Counted from the first letter of the stretch, positions 16,440-24,674 are shown. The stretch is DNA of 64,000 nucleotides from Mycobacterium sp. 852002-51971_SCH5477799-a (GCF_001667145.1 NZ_LZIF01000063.1:62001-126000), one strand, 5' to 3'. The notes: a model not told the origin generated them from the sequence alone. Numbers and translations: made by a program.

Positions 16440-17948
16440 TTACCTTCTTTTCGCGGCGGGTATCTCGATCGTCATCGTTACCCCTAGCAGTTCCTCAATG
16501 AGGGCACGGACATGTTCGGCGATGTCTCCGCGAATGGCCCGTACCGTCTCGAGCGGCTGACCGGCGGGATCGCGCAGGCTCCAATCTCGGTACGAGACGC
16601 CCGGGAAATACGGGCAGGTGTCACCACACCCCATCGTGATCACCACGTCACTGCGCTGCACCGCGTCGGCGGTGAGAACTTTCGGGACGTCGGTGACGTC
16701 GATCCCCCATTCGGCCATCACCGCCACCGCGGCCGGATTGATCTGATCGGCGGGCTCCGTTCCGGCGGAGCGCACTTCGATGCGGTCGCCGGCCAAATGA
16801 CTCAGCAACGCAGCAGCCATTTGCGAACGGCCGGCGTTGTGCACGCAGATGAACAGGACGCTGGGCCTACGGGCGCCGGCCGAGGAATTCCCGGCCTCAC
16901 CAAAGAGCCGCGGTCGCAGGGCCAGCGAAACGTAGATCAATGCCACCAAGATCGGGACTTCGATGAGCGGGCCGACCACACCGGCCAGCGCCTGGCCCGA
17001 CGCGGCGCCGTAGGTGGCGATCGCCACCGCGATCGCAAGTTCAAAGTTGTTGCCGGCGGCGGTGAATGCCAGCGTGGTGGTGCGGGCGTATCCCAATCGC
17101 AACAGGACTCCCAGACCATATCCCCCGGCCCACATGATCGCGAAATACGCCAGCAGCGGCAGCACGATCCGCGCGACAGCTGTGGGCTGGGAAGTGATTT
17201 GGTGTCCTTGCAGCGCGAACAGGACGACGATAGTGAACAGCAAGCCATACAGTGCCCATGGCCCGATCCGCGGCAGAAAACGACTCTCATACCAGCCGCG
17301 GCCTTTGGCGCGTTCGCCGAGACGACGTGACAGGTAGCCGGCCACCAACGGGATGCCTAGGAAGATGAGCACGGACTTCGCTATCTGTCCGGCGGATACG
17401 TCGATTCCGGCCGTGCTCAGCCCGAGCCAACCCGGCAGCACCGACAGATAGAACCAGCCCAGGGCGGCGAACATCACGACCTGGAAGATCGAGTTCAGCG
17501 CGACCAGAACCGCGGCGGCTTCGCGGTCGCCGCACGCGAGGTCGTTCCAGATGATGACCATGGCGATGCAGCGTGCCAAACCCACGATGATCAGCCCGGT
17601 GCGGTATTCCGGCAGATCCGGCAGCATCAGCCAGGCCAGTGCGAACATCACGGCGGGCCCGATCAGCCAGTTCAGCATCACCGAGGCCACCATGAGCCGA
17701 CGGTCACCGGCGACGCTGTCGAGCTTGTCGTAGCGCACTTTGGCCAGCACCGGGTACATCATCACCAGCAGGCCGATCGCGATGGGCAACGAGATGCCGT
17801 CGACCTCAACGACACTCACCGCCCGCCCCAGACCAGGGACCAGCCGTCCGAGCAATAGCCCCGTGACCATGGCGATCCCGATCCACGCCGGCAGGAACCG
17901 ATCCAACGTCGACAGGCGGGCGCCCGTCGCGGTGGCAGTCGAGCTCAT
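16440..17948 (-). CDS. Fusion of ACR3 arsenite exporter and ArsC arsenate reductase
   Basis: Fusion of 502 aa. Residues 1-350 are an ACR3-type arsenite permease with about ten membrane segments; the essential cysteine is C127 in ARCIAM, and GNNFELAIAVAIATYG is the second signature. Residues about 362-502 are a low-molecular-weight-phosphatase-type arsenate reductase with C368-x5-R374 (CVHNAGRSQ) and the resolving pair in GCGDTC (C441, C445). The fused protein can reduce arsenate and pass arsenite straight to export. The M. tuberculosis counterpart is Rv2643 (about 498 aa). The ATG at 17948 overlaps the arsR stop as ATGA; an open frame extends further upstream but is not the family start. Confidence 0.92.
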   Translation of the reverse strand: MSSTATATGARLSTLDRFLPAWIGIAMVTGLLLGRLVPGLGRAVSVVEVDGISLPIAIGLLVMMYPVLAKVRYDKLDSVAGDRRLMVASVMLNWLIGPAVMFALAWLMLPDLPEYRTGLIIVGLARCIAMVIIWNDLACGDREAAAVLVALNSIFQVVMFAALGWFYLSVLPGWLGLSTAGIDVSAGQIAKSVLIFLGIPLVAGYLSRRLGERAKGRGWYESRFLPRIGPWALYGLLFTIVVLFALQGHQITSQPTAVARIVLPLLAYFAIMWAGGYGLGVLLRLGYARTTTLAFTAAGNNFELAIAVAIATYGAASGQALAGVVGPLIEVPILVALIYVSLALRPRLFGEAGNSSAGARRPSVLFICVHNAGRSQMAAALLSHLAGDRIEVRSAGTEPADQINPAAVAVMAEWGIDVTDVPKVLTADAVQRSDVVITMGCGDTCPYFPGVSYRDWSLRDPAGQPLETVRAIRGDIAEHVRALIEELLGVTMTIEIPAAKRR

Positions 17949-18304
17949 GACCCGCATTCCGCGGCCACCCGTGCGTCGCCACTCAACACCGACGAAAGTT
18001 GTTGCAATGCAGCGGGAACCACCCAGTAGTACACCCACGTGCCGCGCCGTTCGCAGTCCAACAGCCCCGCCGACCGCAGCGTCTTGAGGTGATGGGAAAT
18101 CGTCGGCTGAGAGACGTCGAATGTCTGGGAGATCTCGCACACGCAGGCCTGGCCACCAGGGTGGCTAGCGACCAGACTCAACAATCGCAGCCGCACCGGA
18201 TCGCTGAGCGCTTTGAACATCGCCGCCAGCTCCGCAGCCTGCGGCTCGGCCAAGGCGGCCGCCCCCAATGCCGGGCAACAATCCGTGCCCCTTTGATTCG
18301 ACAT
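17945..18304 (-). CDS. arsR: ArsR-family arsenic-responsive repressor
   Basis: SmtB/ArsR winged-helix repressor of 119 aa. The recognition region is FDVSQPTISHHLKTLRSAGL, and the As(III)-binding C54-V-C56 pair lies in the ACVCEI helix; a CC pair at residues 9-10 may be the third ligand or a second site. It heads the operon arsR / acr3-arsC / arsI on the minus strand, with a 4-bp overlap to the next gene. The palindrome at 18313-18324 just upstream is the likely operator. Arsenite binding would release it. Confidence 0.93.
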   Translation of the reverse strand: MSNQRGTDCCPALGAAALAEPQAAELAAMFKALSDPVRLRLLSLVASHPGGQACVCEISQTFDVSQPTISHHLKTLRSAGLLDCERRGTWVYYWVVPAALQQLSSVLSGDARVAAECGS

Positions 18305-18312
18305 CGATCTAT

Positions 18313-18324
18313 ATAAGCACTTAT
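18313..18324. promoter_or_regulatory. Probable ArsR operator
   Basis: ATAAG and CTTAT form a perfect 5-2-5 palindrome 8 bp before the arsR start, within an AT-rich patch that likely also holds the promoter. Position and shape fit ArsR/SmtB operators. Confidence 0.6.
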
Positions 18325-18432
18325 CGAATCAGGACGCCAGCGGTGGAGGTTTTTCCGGTGCTCCGGTTTAGTCGGGCAGGGTAAACGAACGGGCCCTATA
18401 GTCCTCGTGATGTCCTATTCCAAGGGAGTGCC

Positions 18433-18945
18433 ATGACCAATCCCGGCAATCGCCGCCGCCAGCGATGGGCCGCGCTCGGCCTGGTGGCGCTGGGCGCCGG
18501 CCTGCTGGCCTGCTCTAGCAAGGGGAATCACCCGACCGCCGCCCCGAGTTCGGGTCCGGCTTTGGCCAGCACGACCGTCATGATCGACGGAAACAGGCAC
18601 ACGATCGTCGCCGCGGTGGACTGCAGCCGATCGGCGGCGCAACCCAGCGCGTCACCCCCGGAATCCGGTGACCTCACCACACGGATCAGCGTGCACGACG
18701 ATAACGCGTCAGTCTCGCTGGCCATCTCCGATGAGCAGCCACCCAGCGTCGACGCCTTCGCCATTTCGCTCAAGCTGGACAGCGGCCAGTACCAATTGCC
18801 CTATCAGGGAACCAAATCACCCACTCAGGTCCAAGCGACCAAGGTCGACAAGGGCTACACCGTCACCGGGACTGGCCAAGCGACCACGCCCGGCCAAAGT
18901 GGCTTGCGAGACGTCACTTTTGGAATACATGTGGCATGCCCGTAG
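18433..18945 (+). CDS. LpqH (19-kDa antigen)-family lipoprotein
   Basis: Secreted lipoprotein of 170 aa. The signal peptide carries an NRRRQRW start, a hydrophobic core and the lipobox LLAC before SSKG. The mature part follows the mycobacterial 19-kDa pattern: VMIDGNRHTIVAAVDC, ISDEQPPSVDAFAI, KGYTVTGTGQA and a closing cysteine in IHVACP, which should form a disulfide with the earlier one. Family members are surface lipoproteins that trigger host TLR2. It is divergent from arsR, with 128 bp between. It is a paralog rather than LpqH itself. Confidence 0.87.
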   Translation: MTNPGNRRRQRWAALGLVALGAGLLACSSKGNHPTAAPSSGPALASTTVMIDGNRHTIVAAVDCSRSAAQPSASPPESGDLTTRISVHDDNASVSLAISDEQPPSVDAFAISLKLDSGQYQLPYQGTKSPTQVQATKVDKGYTVTGTGQATTPGQSGLRDVTFGIHVACP

Positions 18946-18987
18946 GCACGTATTGTCTGTCGAGGTCGCCTCTGCGATGCTGACAGC

Positions 18988-19977
18988 TTGGACATCTTCG
19001 CGCAGTGGCGAGACGGCGGCACCGAACTTCGTTGGCGCTCGACAACCGCCGCCAACGACGGCCAAGAGGTCGCGGTGTTCAGTCGCCGGTGCGGCACTGC
19101 CGGTGCGCCCGCATTGGTGTTGGTGCACGGCTTTCCGACCAGCAGCATCGACTACTTCGCGCTGGCCGATGAACTGAGCACCGACTTCGACATCTATCTG
19201 CTGGACTTCCCCGGGTACGGACTTTCCGACAAACCACCCGAACCCTATGTGTACTCGCTCTACGACGACGCGCGCCTGCTCGCCCACGCGATCACCCACA
19301 TCTGGGGGCTCACCGAATACCGGATGCTCACCCACGACCGCGGCAGCAGCGTCGGCATGATCGCGGCGGGCGTGCTGGCCGCACAAGATCCGCCGGCGGC
19401 GCCCGTCGATTTGATCTTGACCAACGCCAACATCTACCTCCCGCTGTCCAACCTCACCGCCTTTCAGACCGCGCTGCTCGACCCCGCGACCGCACGGGCG
19501 ACCGCGGCGGCCACGACGCCGGAGATGCTGGCGGCCGGCATGGGCGCGAGCACGTTCATGCCGCGACGCACACTGGAAGACCCGGAGATCGCCGCGCTGG
19601 CCAAATGCTTCGCGCACAACGACGGAATCCGTGTGCTGCCCGACACCATTCAATATCTCCACGAGCGCGCCGCCGACGAAACCGGTTGGCTGGAAGCACT
19701 TTCGCGCAGCGAAATCAATACGACGATCGTGTGGGGCGTGCACGACAACGTGTCACCGTTGCGAGTCCCCAACTACGTCTGGCAGACGTATCTGAAGAAC
19801 AAGCCGGGCCGCAACCGATATTGGGTGCTGCCCGGCGCCGACCACTACCTGCAGTGCGACGCGCCGGAGCAACTAGCCCAGATCGTGCGCCTCACCGCCC
19901 AGGGCGAGGCTATTCCGTTGCAGACCTTGGGAAATCAGCCCGACGGTGCGGTCTTGGTCGACGAAAGCGGCACCTAG
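18988..19977 (+). CDS. Alpha/beta hydrolase of the haloalkane dehalogenase/epoxide hydrolase type
   Basis: Protein of 329 aa from a TTG start. LVHGFPTSS is the oxyanion loop; the nucleophile region reads THDRGSSVGM, in which the aspartate of HDRG is the likely nucleophile, as in haloacetate dehalogenases and epoxide hydrolases, although GSSVG could be read as a serine elbow. WGVHDNVSP carries the acid and GADHY the histidine. It hydrolyses a small ester, epoxide or halide; the substrate is unknown. It ends before a strong hairpin shared with the convergent P450 gene. Confidence 0.82.
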   Translation: MDIFAQWRDGGTELRWRSTTAANDGQEVAVFSRRCGTAGAPALVLVHGFPTSSIDYFALADELSTDFDIYLLDFPGYGLSDKPPEPYVYSLYDDARLLAHAITHIWGLTEYRMLTHDRGSSVGMIAAGVLAAQDPPAAPVDLILTNANIYLPLSNLTAFQTALLDPATARATAAATTPEMLAAGMGASTFMPRRTLEDPEIAALAKCFAHNDGIRVLPDTIQYLHERAADETGWLEALSRSEINTTIVWGVHDNVSPLRVPNYVWQTYLKNKPGRNRYWVLPGADHYLQCDAPEQLAQIVRLTAQGEAIPLQTLGNQPDGAVLVDESGT

Positions 19978-20006
19978 CCGCGCCGAGCGTCGGCCGGCCG
20001 CACGCG

Positions 20007-20062
20007 CGAGCGTCACGCCAGCGTTGCTTCCACCGCCGAGCGCCACGCTGGCGTGACGCTCG
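20007..20062. terminator. Long perfect hairpin between convergent genes
   Basis: The 18-bp arms at 20007-20024 and 20045-20062 are exact reverse complements around a 20-nt loop. They lie between the stops of the hydrolase (19977) and the P450 (20079). Both strands would form the same hairpin, so it could end transcription from both sides. There is no T-run, as is common for mycobacterial terminators of this sort. Confidence 0.68.
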
Positions 20063-20078
20063 ACGAAAAGAGGCGCCC

Positions 20079-21281
20079 TTAACCCACGACGACGGGCAGC
20101 CGCGCCCACCCACGCACGCTTGCGGTGTGCGCCCGTTGGGCGTTCGCGTAGTCGACTTCCCAGTCCGGCCAACGCTTCAACACCTCTTCGAAGGCCACCC
20201 GCGCCTCCAACCGGGCCAGCGCCGAGCCCAGGCAGAAATGCAGGCCCTGCCCGAAGCTGAGATGGCTTCCGCGACGGTGGATGTCGTAGCGATCCGCGTC
20301 CGGGAAGTGGCATTCGTCGCGGTTGGCCGAGGCGTTCAGCAGCAGCATGAACGATCCCTCGGGTACCTTGCGACCGTAGTGCTCGGCGTCGCGCGCGACG
20401 TAGCGGGCCTGCACCGGAGACGGCGGCTCGTACCGCAGCGTCTCCTCGATCGCGCCGGGGATCAGCGACGGGTCCGCGACGAGTTCGCGGCGTTGATCCG
20501 GGTGATCCGACAGCAGTTGTCCCATGAAACCGATGAGGCGAGCGGTGGTTTCATTGCCGGCACCGGCGATCATCGCGGTGTAGGCCAGCACCTCGGTCCG
20601 CGACAGGGGTCGCCGCGTGCCGTCCGGCTCATCGATCTCGGCCCGCAGGAGTTCGGTCATGAGGTCGTCGGAAGGATGATTGGCCCGCCATTCGATGTAC
20701 TCGGCGAACAGGGCGATGGAATTCGCGAAAACGTTCGCGTCGACCGCGGCGGGGTCGCTGTCCTCGGACAACTCGATGTTCGCGACGCTGCGGTCGCGGA
20801 TCTTCTCTTGGTCCGCCTCGGGAATGCCCAGGAGGTATCCAATGGTCCGCATCGGCATCATCGCGCCCAGATCCGCGATGAAATCGAATCCACTCCCGCC
20901 GACCAGCGGGTCGAGCTCGCGAATACAGAACCCGCGCACCAAGTCCTCCACGGCCAGCATGCGCCGGGGCGTGAAGACCCGGGACAGCAGTTTGCGGTGC
21001 AGATCGTGCAGCGGAGGATCCTCGAACAGCAGAATGCCCGGCGGCACTTCGATGTTCGCGAACAAGATGTCGGCGGTGGTGCCCCGGCCGGAGCGGTAGG
21101 TCTCCCAGTTCGGCAGTTCGCGCACCACGTCGTCGTATCGACTCAGCGCATAGAAGTTGTACTTTTCGTTGTAGTACAGCGGAGCTTCCTCGCGCATCCG
21201 CTTCCACACCGGATAAGGGTCCGAGTCGATCTCGACGTCGAACGGGTCGTAGTACAACTCGACGGCACTGGGGCTTGTCAT
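20079..21281 (-). CDS. Cytochrome P450
   Basis: Soluble bacterial P450 of 400 aa. I-helix motif AGAGNETT at 239-246, the ExxR pair E280-R283, and the heme loop FGQGLHFCLG with the thiolate ligand C350. It needs a ferredoxin and reductase; neither is next to it, though a 7Fe ferredoxin gene lies at 2837. It begins 15 bp after the TetR gene stop, so the two are cotranscribed. The divergent AveC-like and LLM/reductase genes may share the pathway. Substrate unknown; sterol or fatty-acid related chemistry is common for mycobacterial members. Confidence 0.94.
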   Translation of the reverse strand: MTSPSAVELYYDPFDVEIDSDPYPVWKRMREEAPLYYNEKYNFYALSRYDDVVRELPNWETYRSGRGTTADILFANIEVPPGILLFEDPPLHDLHRKLLSRVFTPRRMLAVEDLVRGFCIRELDPLVGGSGFDFIADLGAMMPMRTIGYLLGIPEADQEKIRDRSVANIELSEDSDPAAVDANVFANSIALFAEYIEWRANHPSDDLMTELLRAEIDEPDGTRRPLSRTEVLAYTAMIAGAGNETTARLIGFMGQLLSDHPDQRRELVADPSLIPGAIEETLRYEPPSPVQARYVARDAEHYGRKVPEGSFMLLLNASANRDECHFPDADRYDIHRRGSHLSFGQGLHFCLGSALARLEARVAFEEVLKRWPDWEVDYANAQRAHTASVRGWARLPVVVG

Positions 21282-21296
21282 AGTCGGGTCCCTAAC

Positions 21297-21947
21297 TCAG
21301 TCGTTGCGGTGCAAGAAGCCGTGCAAGAGGGCTTGAACGAGTTCCTCAACAATCACCTCCCGTGGCGGTGGTTCGTTCCCGAAGTAGGTCGAACGCAGCG
21401 CGGCCATACCCGCGATCATCGAGACCGTCGAGTGGGCCGGCAGGTCGGGGTGGTCAGAACGCAACCCCCGCAATTGCATGCCCTCGACGCTGATTTGGCC
21501 CAACACCGTGACCGCCCTGCGAATCTCGGCGATGCCGGCGTCCGCCTTTTCCTCGTCGCTCAGATTCTCGGCCGCCATCAAGGTCAACAGCAGACCCTGA
21601 TGTTCGACGAACACGTCGTAGAGTTGCGACACGAAAAGCCGAGTCAGCTCCTCTTCGTCGGTCTCCTCGGGGATTACCGACTGCCAGGTTGCCCCGAATT
21701 CGTCGACGAAGCTGACGAACGGCAAGACGAGCGCCTCGCGGAACAGCGCCGCCTTCGAACCGAAATTGCGAAACAGTAGGTGTTCGGTGACGCCGGCGGC
21801 CTGCGCGATCTCACGCGTCGTGGTACTGCGATAGTCCTGGCCGGCGAACAGCGCCCGGGCGGCGTCGAGCAGCAGCCTACGCGGCTCACCACGAGGCCGA
21901 CGCGCCACCGTCGTCGGCATCGGCTGCTTGGCTACTCGCTGGGGCAC
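21297..21947 (-). CDS. TetR-family regulator of the P450/AveC-like genes
   Basis: Protein of 216 aa. The helix-turn-helix is TTTREIAQAAGVTEHLLFRN at about residues 41-60, preceded by a basic arm (RRPRGEPRR). The GTG start at 21947 is set by AAGGAG 9 bp upstream. It is the first gene of an operon with the P450 and faces the 38-aa/AveC-like operon across 107 bp, which contain the palindromic repeats at 21982-22024. It is therefore the likely repressor of both directions. Confidence 0.92.
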   Translation of the reverse strand: MPQRVAKQPMPTTVARRPRGEPRRLLLDAARALFAGQDYRSTTTREIAQAAGVTEHLLFRNFGSKAALFREALVLPFVSFVDEFGATWQSVIPEETDEEELTRLFVSQLYDVFVEHQGLLLTLMAAENLSDEEKADAGIAEIRRAVTVLGQISVEGMQLRGLRSDHPDLPAHSTVSMIAGMAALRSTYFGNEPPPREVIVEELVQALLHGFLHRND

Positions 21948-21981
21948 CTCTGTCCACTCCTTCGAAACGGTCGACCGCCCT

Positions 21982-22024
21982 GGGGATAGTATCCGCTATC
22001 CCCATAGAATAGTATCCACTACCC
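21982..22024. promoter_or_regulatory. Operator region between divergent TetR and AveC-like operons
   Basis: A palindrome with perfect 8-bp arms GGGGATAG/CTATCCCC and a 6-nt centre stands at 21982-22003. A second copy of its core, ATAGTATCC[A]CTACCC at 22009-22024, matches 21986-22001 at 14 of 16 positions with a 23-bp period (about two helical turns). This is the expected layout for paired TetR dimers over a bidirectional promoter. Confidence 0.7.
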
Positions 22025-22054
22025 TAAAGGCGAAATCATCGAAAGGGTGACACC

Positions 22055-22171
22055 ATGGGCGCTGTCATCATGCTCGGCACGCTGTTCGGCCTGATCGCTT
22101 TGATATTCGGGTTGGTGCTGCGTTTCGATCCCGAGGCGCGGCGCACGCCGAGCGACGAGGGCCGCCAGTGA
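22055..22171 (+). CDS. Small single-pass membrane protein, 38 aa
   Basis: ATG at 22055 with AAAGGG 7 bp upstream opens a 38-codon frame. Residues 2-22 (AVIMLGTLFGLIALIFGLVL) form one hydrophobic helix, followed by a short charged cytoplasmic-type tail (FDPEARRTPSDEG). The stop overlaps the GTG of the AveC-like gene as GTGA, so the two are translationally coupled. The small protein may be a subunit or stabiliser of the AveC-like membrane protein; that is inferred from the coupling only. Confidence 0.72.
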   Translation: MGAVIMLGTLFGLIALIFGLVLRFDPEARRTPSDEGRQ

Positions 22172-22953
22172 GCGTCCAGATGACGCCGGTGATGGCCGGG
22201 GCTCAGTATTTTTCCTACGCCGCGAGCATCGCGTTCCTGATTATCGGGGTCTATCTGAGCTACCGTCGCCGCCGCATCCACCCGCTGTTGCTTCTTGGCA
22301 TCTCGGCGATTTCGTTCTCCTGGATCGAGTCACCCTACGACTGGGCGATGTACGCGCAGTTTCCGCCCGGACTGCCCCGCATGCCGTCCTGGTGGCCATT
22401 GAACGTGACGTGGGGCGGTTTGCCGTTGGCGGTGCCGATCGGCTACGTCTCCTACTTCATCATTCCCGCCGTGACCGGGGCGGCCCTCGGGCGGTGGCTG
22501 AGTGCAAAGTTCAACTGGCGCAGGCCGATTACGCTACTCGTGGTCGGCCTCGTCGTCGGTTTCTGCTGGGCGTTGTTTTTCAACGCCTACACCGGGGCGC
22601 ACCTTGGCAACTTCTACTACGGCTACGTGATTCCCGGGCTCGCGATCTTCGAGGGCACCAAACACCAGTACCCGCTGTACGACTCGCTGGCCATGGGCAT
22701 CCAGATGATGCTTTTCACCTATCTACTCGGCCGCACCGATGCCGAAGGACGCAACGTCATCGACATGTGGGCCGACAAGCGGTCAAAGAGCCGGGGGCAG
22801 TCGGCGGTGCTGTCGGTGGTGGCCGTCGTCGTCATCGGGCATCTGGTGTATGGCGCGGTCTTTGCGCCCCATCTCATCACGAAGCTGGCCGGCTATGTGA
22901 CCGCGGGCCCGACCGAACAGCTGTATCCCGGCGTACCGAACCAACCCAAGTAA
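22168..22953 (+). CDS. AveC-like (spirocyclase family) membrane protein
   Basis: Polytopic membrane protein of 261 aa with about seven hydrophobic segments. It resembles the AveC family, named for the avermectin spirocyclase/dehydratase of Streptomyces; the SWIESPYDWAMYAQFPPG and YFIIPAVTGAALGRWL stretches and the NAYTGAHLGNFYYGYVIPGL stretch are conserved parts of mycobacterial members. What the mycobacterial versions do is not known. It is second in an operon with the 38-aa protein and faces a TetR/P450 operon, so it may act on the same lipid-like or polyketide-like substrate. Confidence 0.78.
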   Translation: MSVQMTPVMAGAQYFSYAASIAFLIIGVYLSYRRRRIHPLLLLGISAISFSWIESPYDWAMYAQFPPGLPRMPSWWPLNVTWGGLPLAVPIGYVSYFIIPAVTGAALGRWLSAKFNWRRPITLLVVGLVVGFCWALFFNAYTGAHLGNFYYGYVIPGLAIFEGTKHQYPLYDSLAMGIQMMLFTYLLGRTDAEGRNVIDMWADKRSKSRGQSAVLSVVAVVVIGHLVYGAVFAPHLITKLAGYVTAGPTEQLYPGVPNQPK

Positions 22954-22964
22954 CGGAGATCCGA

Positions 22965-23696
22965 GTGGGCTACGAGAGCACCGACGAGCCGATCTTCTGG
23001 ACCGACCTGCTGGCCAAGGGCGGTCACACCGAGGTGGGTGTGCTGACCGAGCAATCCCTGGTCGGCGAGGCGTATCTGAAGAACTTCCGAGATGCGTGCA
23101 GACGCAAGGGTATTCGCATTGTGGCCGAGGCGTCGATACCACAGATCGCGGGAGATGTGAGGGCCGCGGTCCGGACACTGCACGACGCGAAAGCGCAGGC
23201 GATCGTGCATTGCGGATTCGGCTTCGGGATCGTGTTCGTCAACCCGGCGCTCGAGGCGCTGGGTTGGGATCCGCCCCGGTTCTGCGGTACCGCCTTTCAG
23301 AACGCCTGGCTCAACCCCGTCATGTGGGACGCGTTCCTGGGCTGGACCGGGGTCGACCAGTACGACGAGGGCAACACGGTCGGGCAGAAGTTCCTGGACG
23401 AGTACAACGAGGCCTACGGCCGGCGACCGGAATGGTGTGTGCCGGTGGTGAATCGGGATGTCGCGCACACGCTGCTGCGGGCGCTCGCCGACGCGCACCC
23501 GTTGAGCCCGCGCGGGGTGAAGGAGGCGCTCGAACGCGTCAAGATGATGCCGGCCGCATCCGGGGCTCCGGGCACCCGCGTGTCGTTCGGCATGTGGACG
23601 CGCCGGGCGTGGATGGGCGCGGGTTATCTGGTGGCGCGCCGACTCGACGCCGACGGCGTCAACTCACACCTCGTCGATCGCTTCGGCGAGGAGTGA
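22965..23696 (+). CDS. LivJ-type substrate-binding protein lacking its N-terminal part
   Basis: 243 aa from GTG 22965, with GGAG 6 bp upstream. The chain corresponds to the later two-thirds of a branched-chain-amino-acid-type ABC binding protein (GHTEVGVLTEQSLVGEAYLK, DAKAQAIVHCGFGFG, GVDQYDEGN, FLDEYNEAYGRRPEW). The signal peptide and the first 120-150 residues that begin such proteins are missing, and no part of them can be found upstream, where the AveC-like gene ends 11 bp away. The frame is intact and has a ribosome-binding site, so it may be expressed as a cytoplasmic remnant, or it is the scar of a deletion. No permease or ATPase genes are near. Confidence 0.6.
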   Translation: MGYESTDEPIFWTDLLAKGGHTEVGVLTEQSLVGEAYLKNFRDACRRKGIRIVAEASIPQIAGDVRAAVRTLHDAKAQAIVHCGFGFGIVFVNPALEALGWDPPRFCGTAFQNAWLNPVMWDAFLGWTGVDQYDEGNTVGQKFLDEYNEAYGRRPEWCVPVVNRDVAHTLLRALADAHPLSPRGVKEALERVKMMPAASGAPGTRVSFGMWTRRAWMGAGYLVARRLDADGVNSHLVDRFGEE

Positions 23697-23699
23697 CGG

Positions 23700-24674
23700 T
23701 CAGCCGAGCGCCTCGGGCAGCACGACTTCACCCACGCGCTTGAGGTAGGGCCAGGCGATATCCGGTGGCAACCCGCCGCACAGCGGCGACAGGTTGAGCA
23801 CCTGGCCGGCTTTGACGCGCGAGATCGCCTCGGGGACAGAGATAATCACGTGCGACGTCCCCGTCTCACGCAGCTCGTCGATGCTGTTCACGTGGCTGAA
23901 GCCCGCGGTCGTCTCGTCCCCCGGGTTCCACGCCGCGTAGCTGCGCACGTCGTGCAGCAGGTGCTCGCCGACCTCCTTCCACGCCTGATCGACGTCGTCA
24001 GCGACGAAAACGACCGAGGGGGTGTTGCGGTCGGGGAACATCGTCGGGCCGGGCGTATGGCCGTGCTCGCGGCACGCCTCTTCGTAGGCCTCCTGCATTC
24101 CGGGGGCGGTGGCGTTTCCCAGCATGCCCAGGCCGTACCTGCCGGCCCGACGGGCCGCAGCGAGCGTTCCCCCGCCCCACATCAGTCCAGGCCCGCCGGG
24201 AGTCAGCGGGCGGGGCGTCACGGTGATCCGCCGTCCGTCGTCGACGACGGTTTCACCGGCAAGCAGGCGCCGTAGCAGCGCGAGTTTCTCGTCGCAGACG
24301 CGGCCGCGTTTCTTGATCGGCACGCCGAAGTGCTCGAACTCCTCGGGCCGGTAGCCCAGCGCCAGGATGTAGGAGGCGCGCCCGTTGCTGATGATGTCGA
24401 GCACCGCCATGTCCTCGGCCAGACGCACAGGTTCGTAGAACGGGAGGATCAGGATCAGGCTCAGCGCCAGCCGCTGCGTGCGCGCTGCCACCGCCGAGGC
24501 CAGCAGGAATGGTGATGGCAGGTAGCCGTCCTCGGACCCGTGGTGTTCACAGAGGACGGCGGCCAGGCCGCCGTGTTCTTCGGCCCACGCCGACATTTCG
24601 GGTGCCGCGGCGTACAGATCGGCTGGGCCGGCCGCCCATTCGGGATCGCGCATGTCGAAACGCAGTGTGTACAC
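23700..24674 (-). CDS. LLM-class F420-dependent oxidoreductase (first of a pair)
   Basis: Luciferase-like TIM-barrel flavoprotein of 324 aa (MYTLRFDMRDPEWAAGPADL). AVLCEHHGSEDGYLPSPFLL and RLAEDMAVLDIISNGRA are the typical LLM motifs; GGGTLAAARRAGRYGLGM is the phosphate/F420 region. Strongly similar to the protein at 25792-26763 along its length. It is third in an operon LLM / NAD(P)-reductase / LLM on the minus strand, with 45 bp between it and the preceding gene. Substrate unknown. Confidence 0.87.
   Translation of the reverse strand: MYTLRFDMRDPEWAAGPADLYAAAPEMSAWAEEHGGLAAVLCEHHGSEDGYLPSPFLLASAVAARTQRLALSLILILPFYEPVRLAEDMAVLDIISNGRASYILALGYRPEEFEHFGVPIKKRGRVCDEKLALLRRLLAGETVVDDGRRITVTPRPLTPGGPGLMWGGGTLAAARRAGRYGLGMLGNATAPGMQEAYEEACREHGHTPGPTMFPDRNTPSVVFVADDVDQAWKEVGEHLLHDVRSYAAWNPGDETTAGFSHVNSIDELRETGTSHVIISVPEAISRVKAGQVLNLSPLCGGLPPDIAWPYLKRVGEVVLPEALG

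Noticed and set aside
16440..18140. Longer start at 18140 for the ACR3-ArsC fusion
   Set aside because: It would overlap most of arsR; the ATGA overlap at 17945-17948 and the family length of about 500 aa fit the shorter form.
19605..21779. A 724-codon open frame on the plus strand running across the P450 and TetR genes
   Set aside because: It is the reverse of two well-supported genes with clear motifs and crosses their junction; the product is Arg/Gly-rich without domains.
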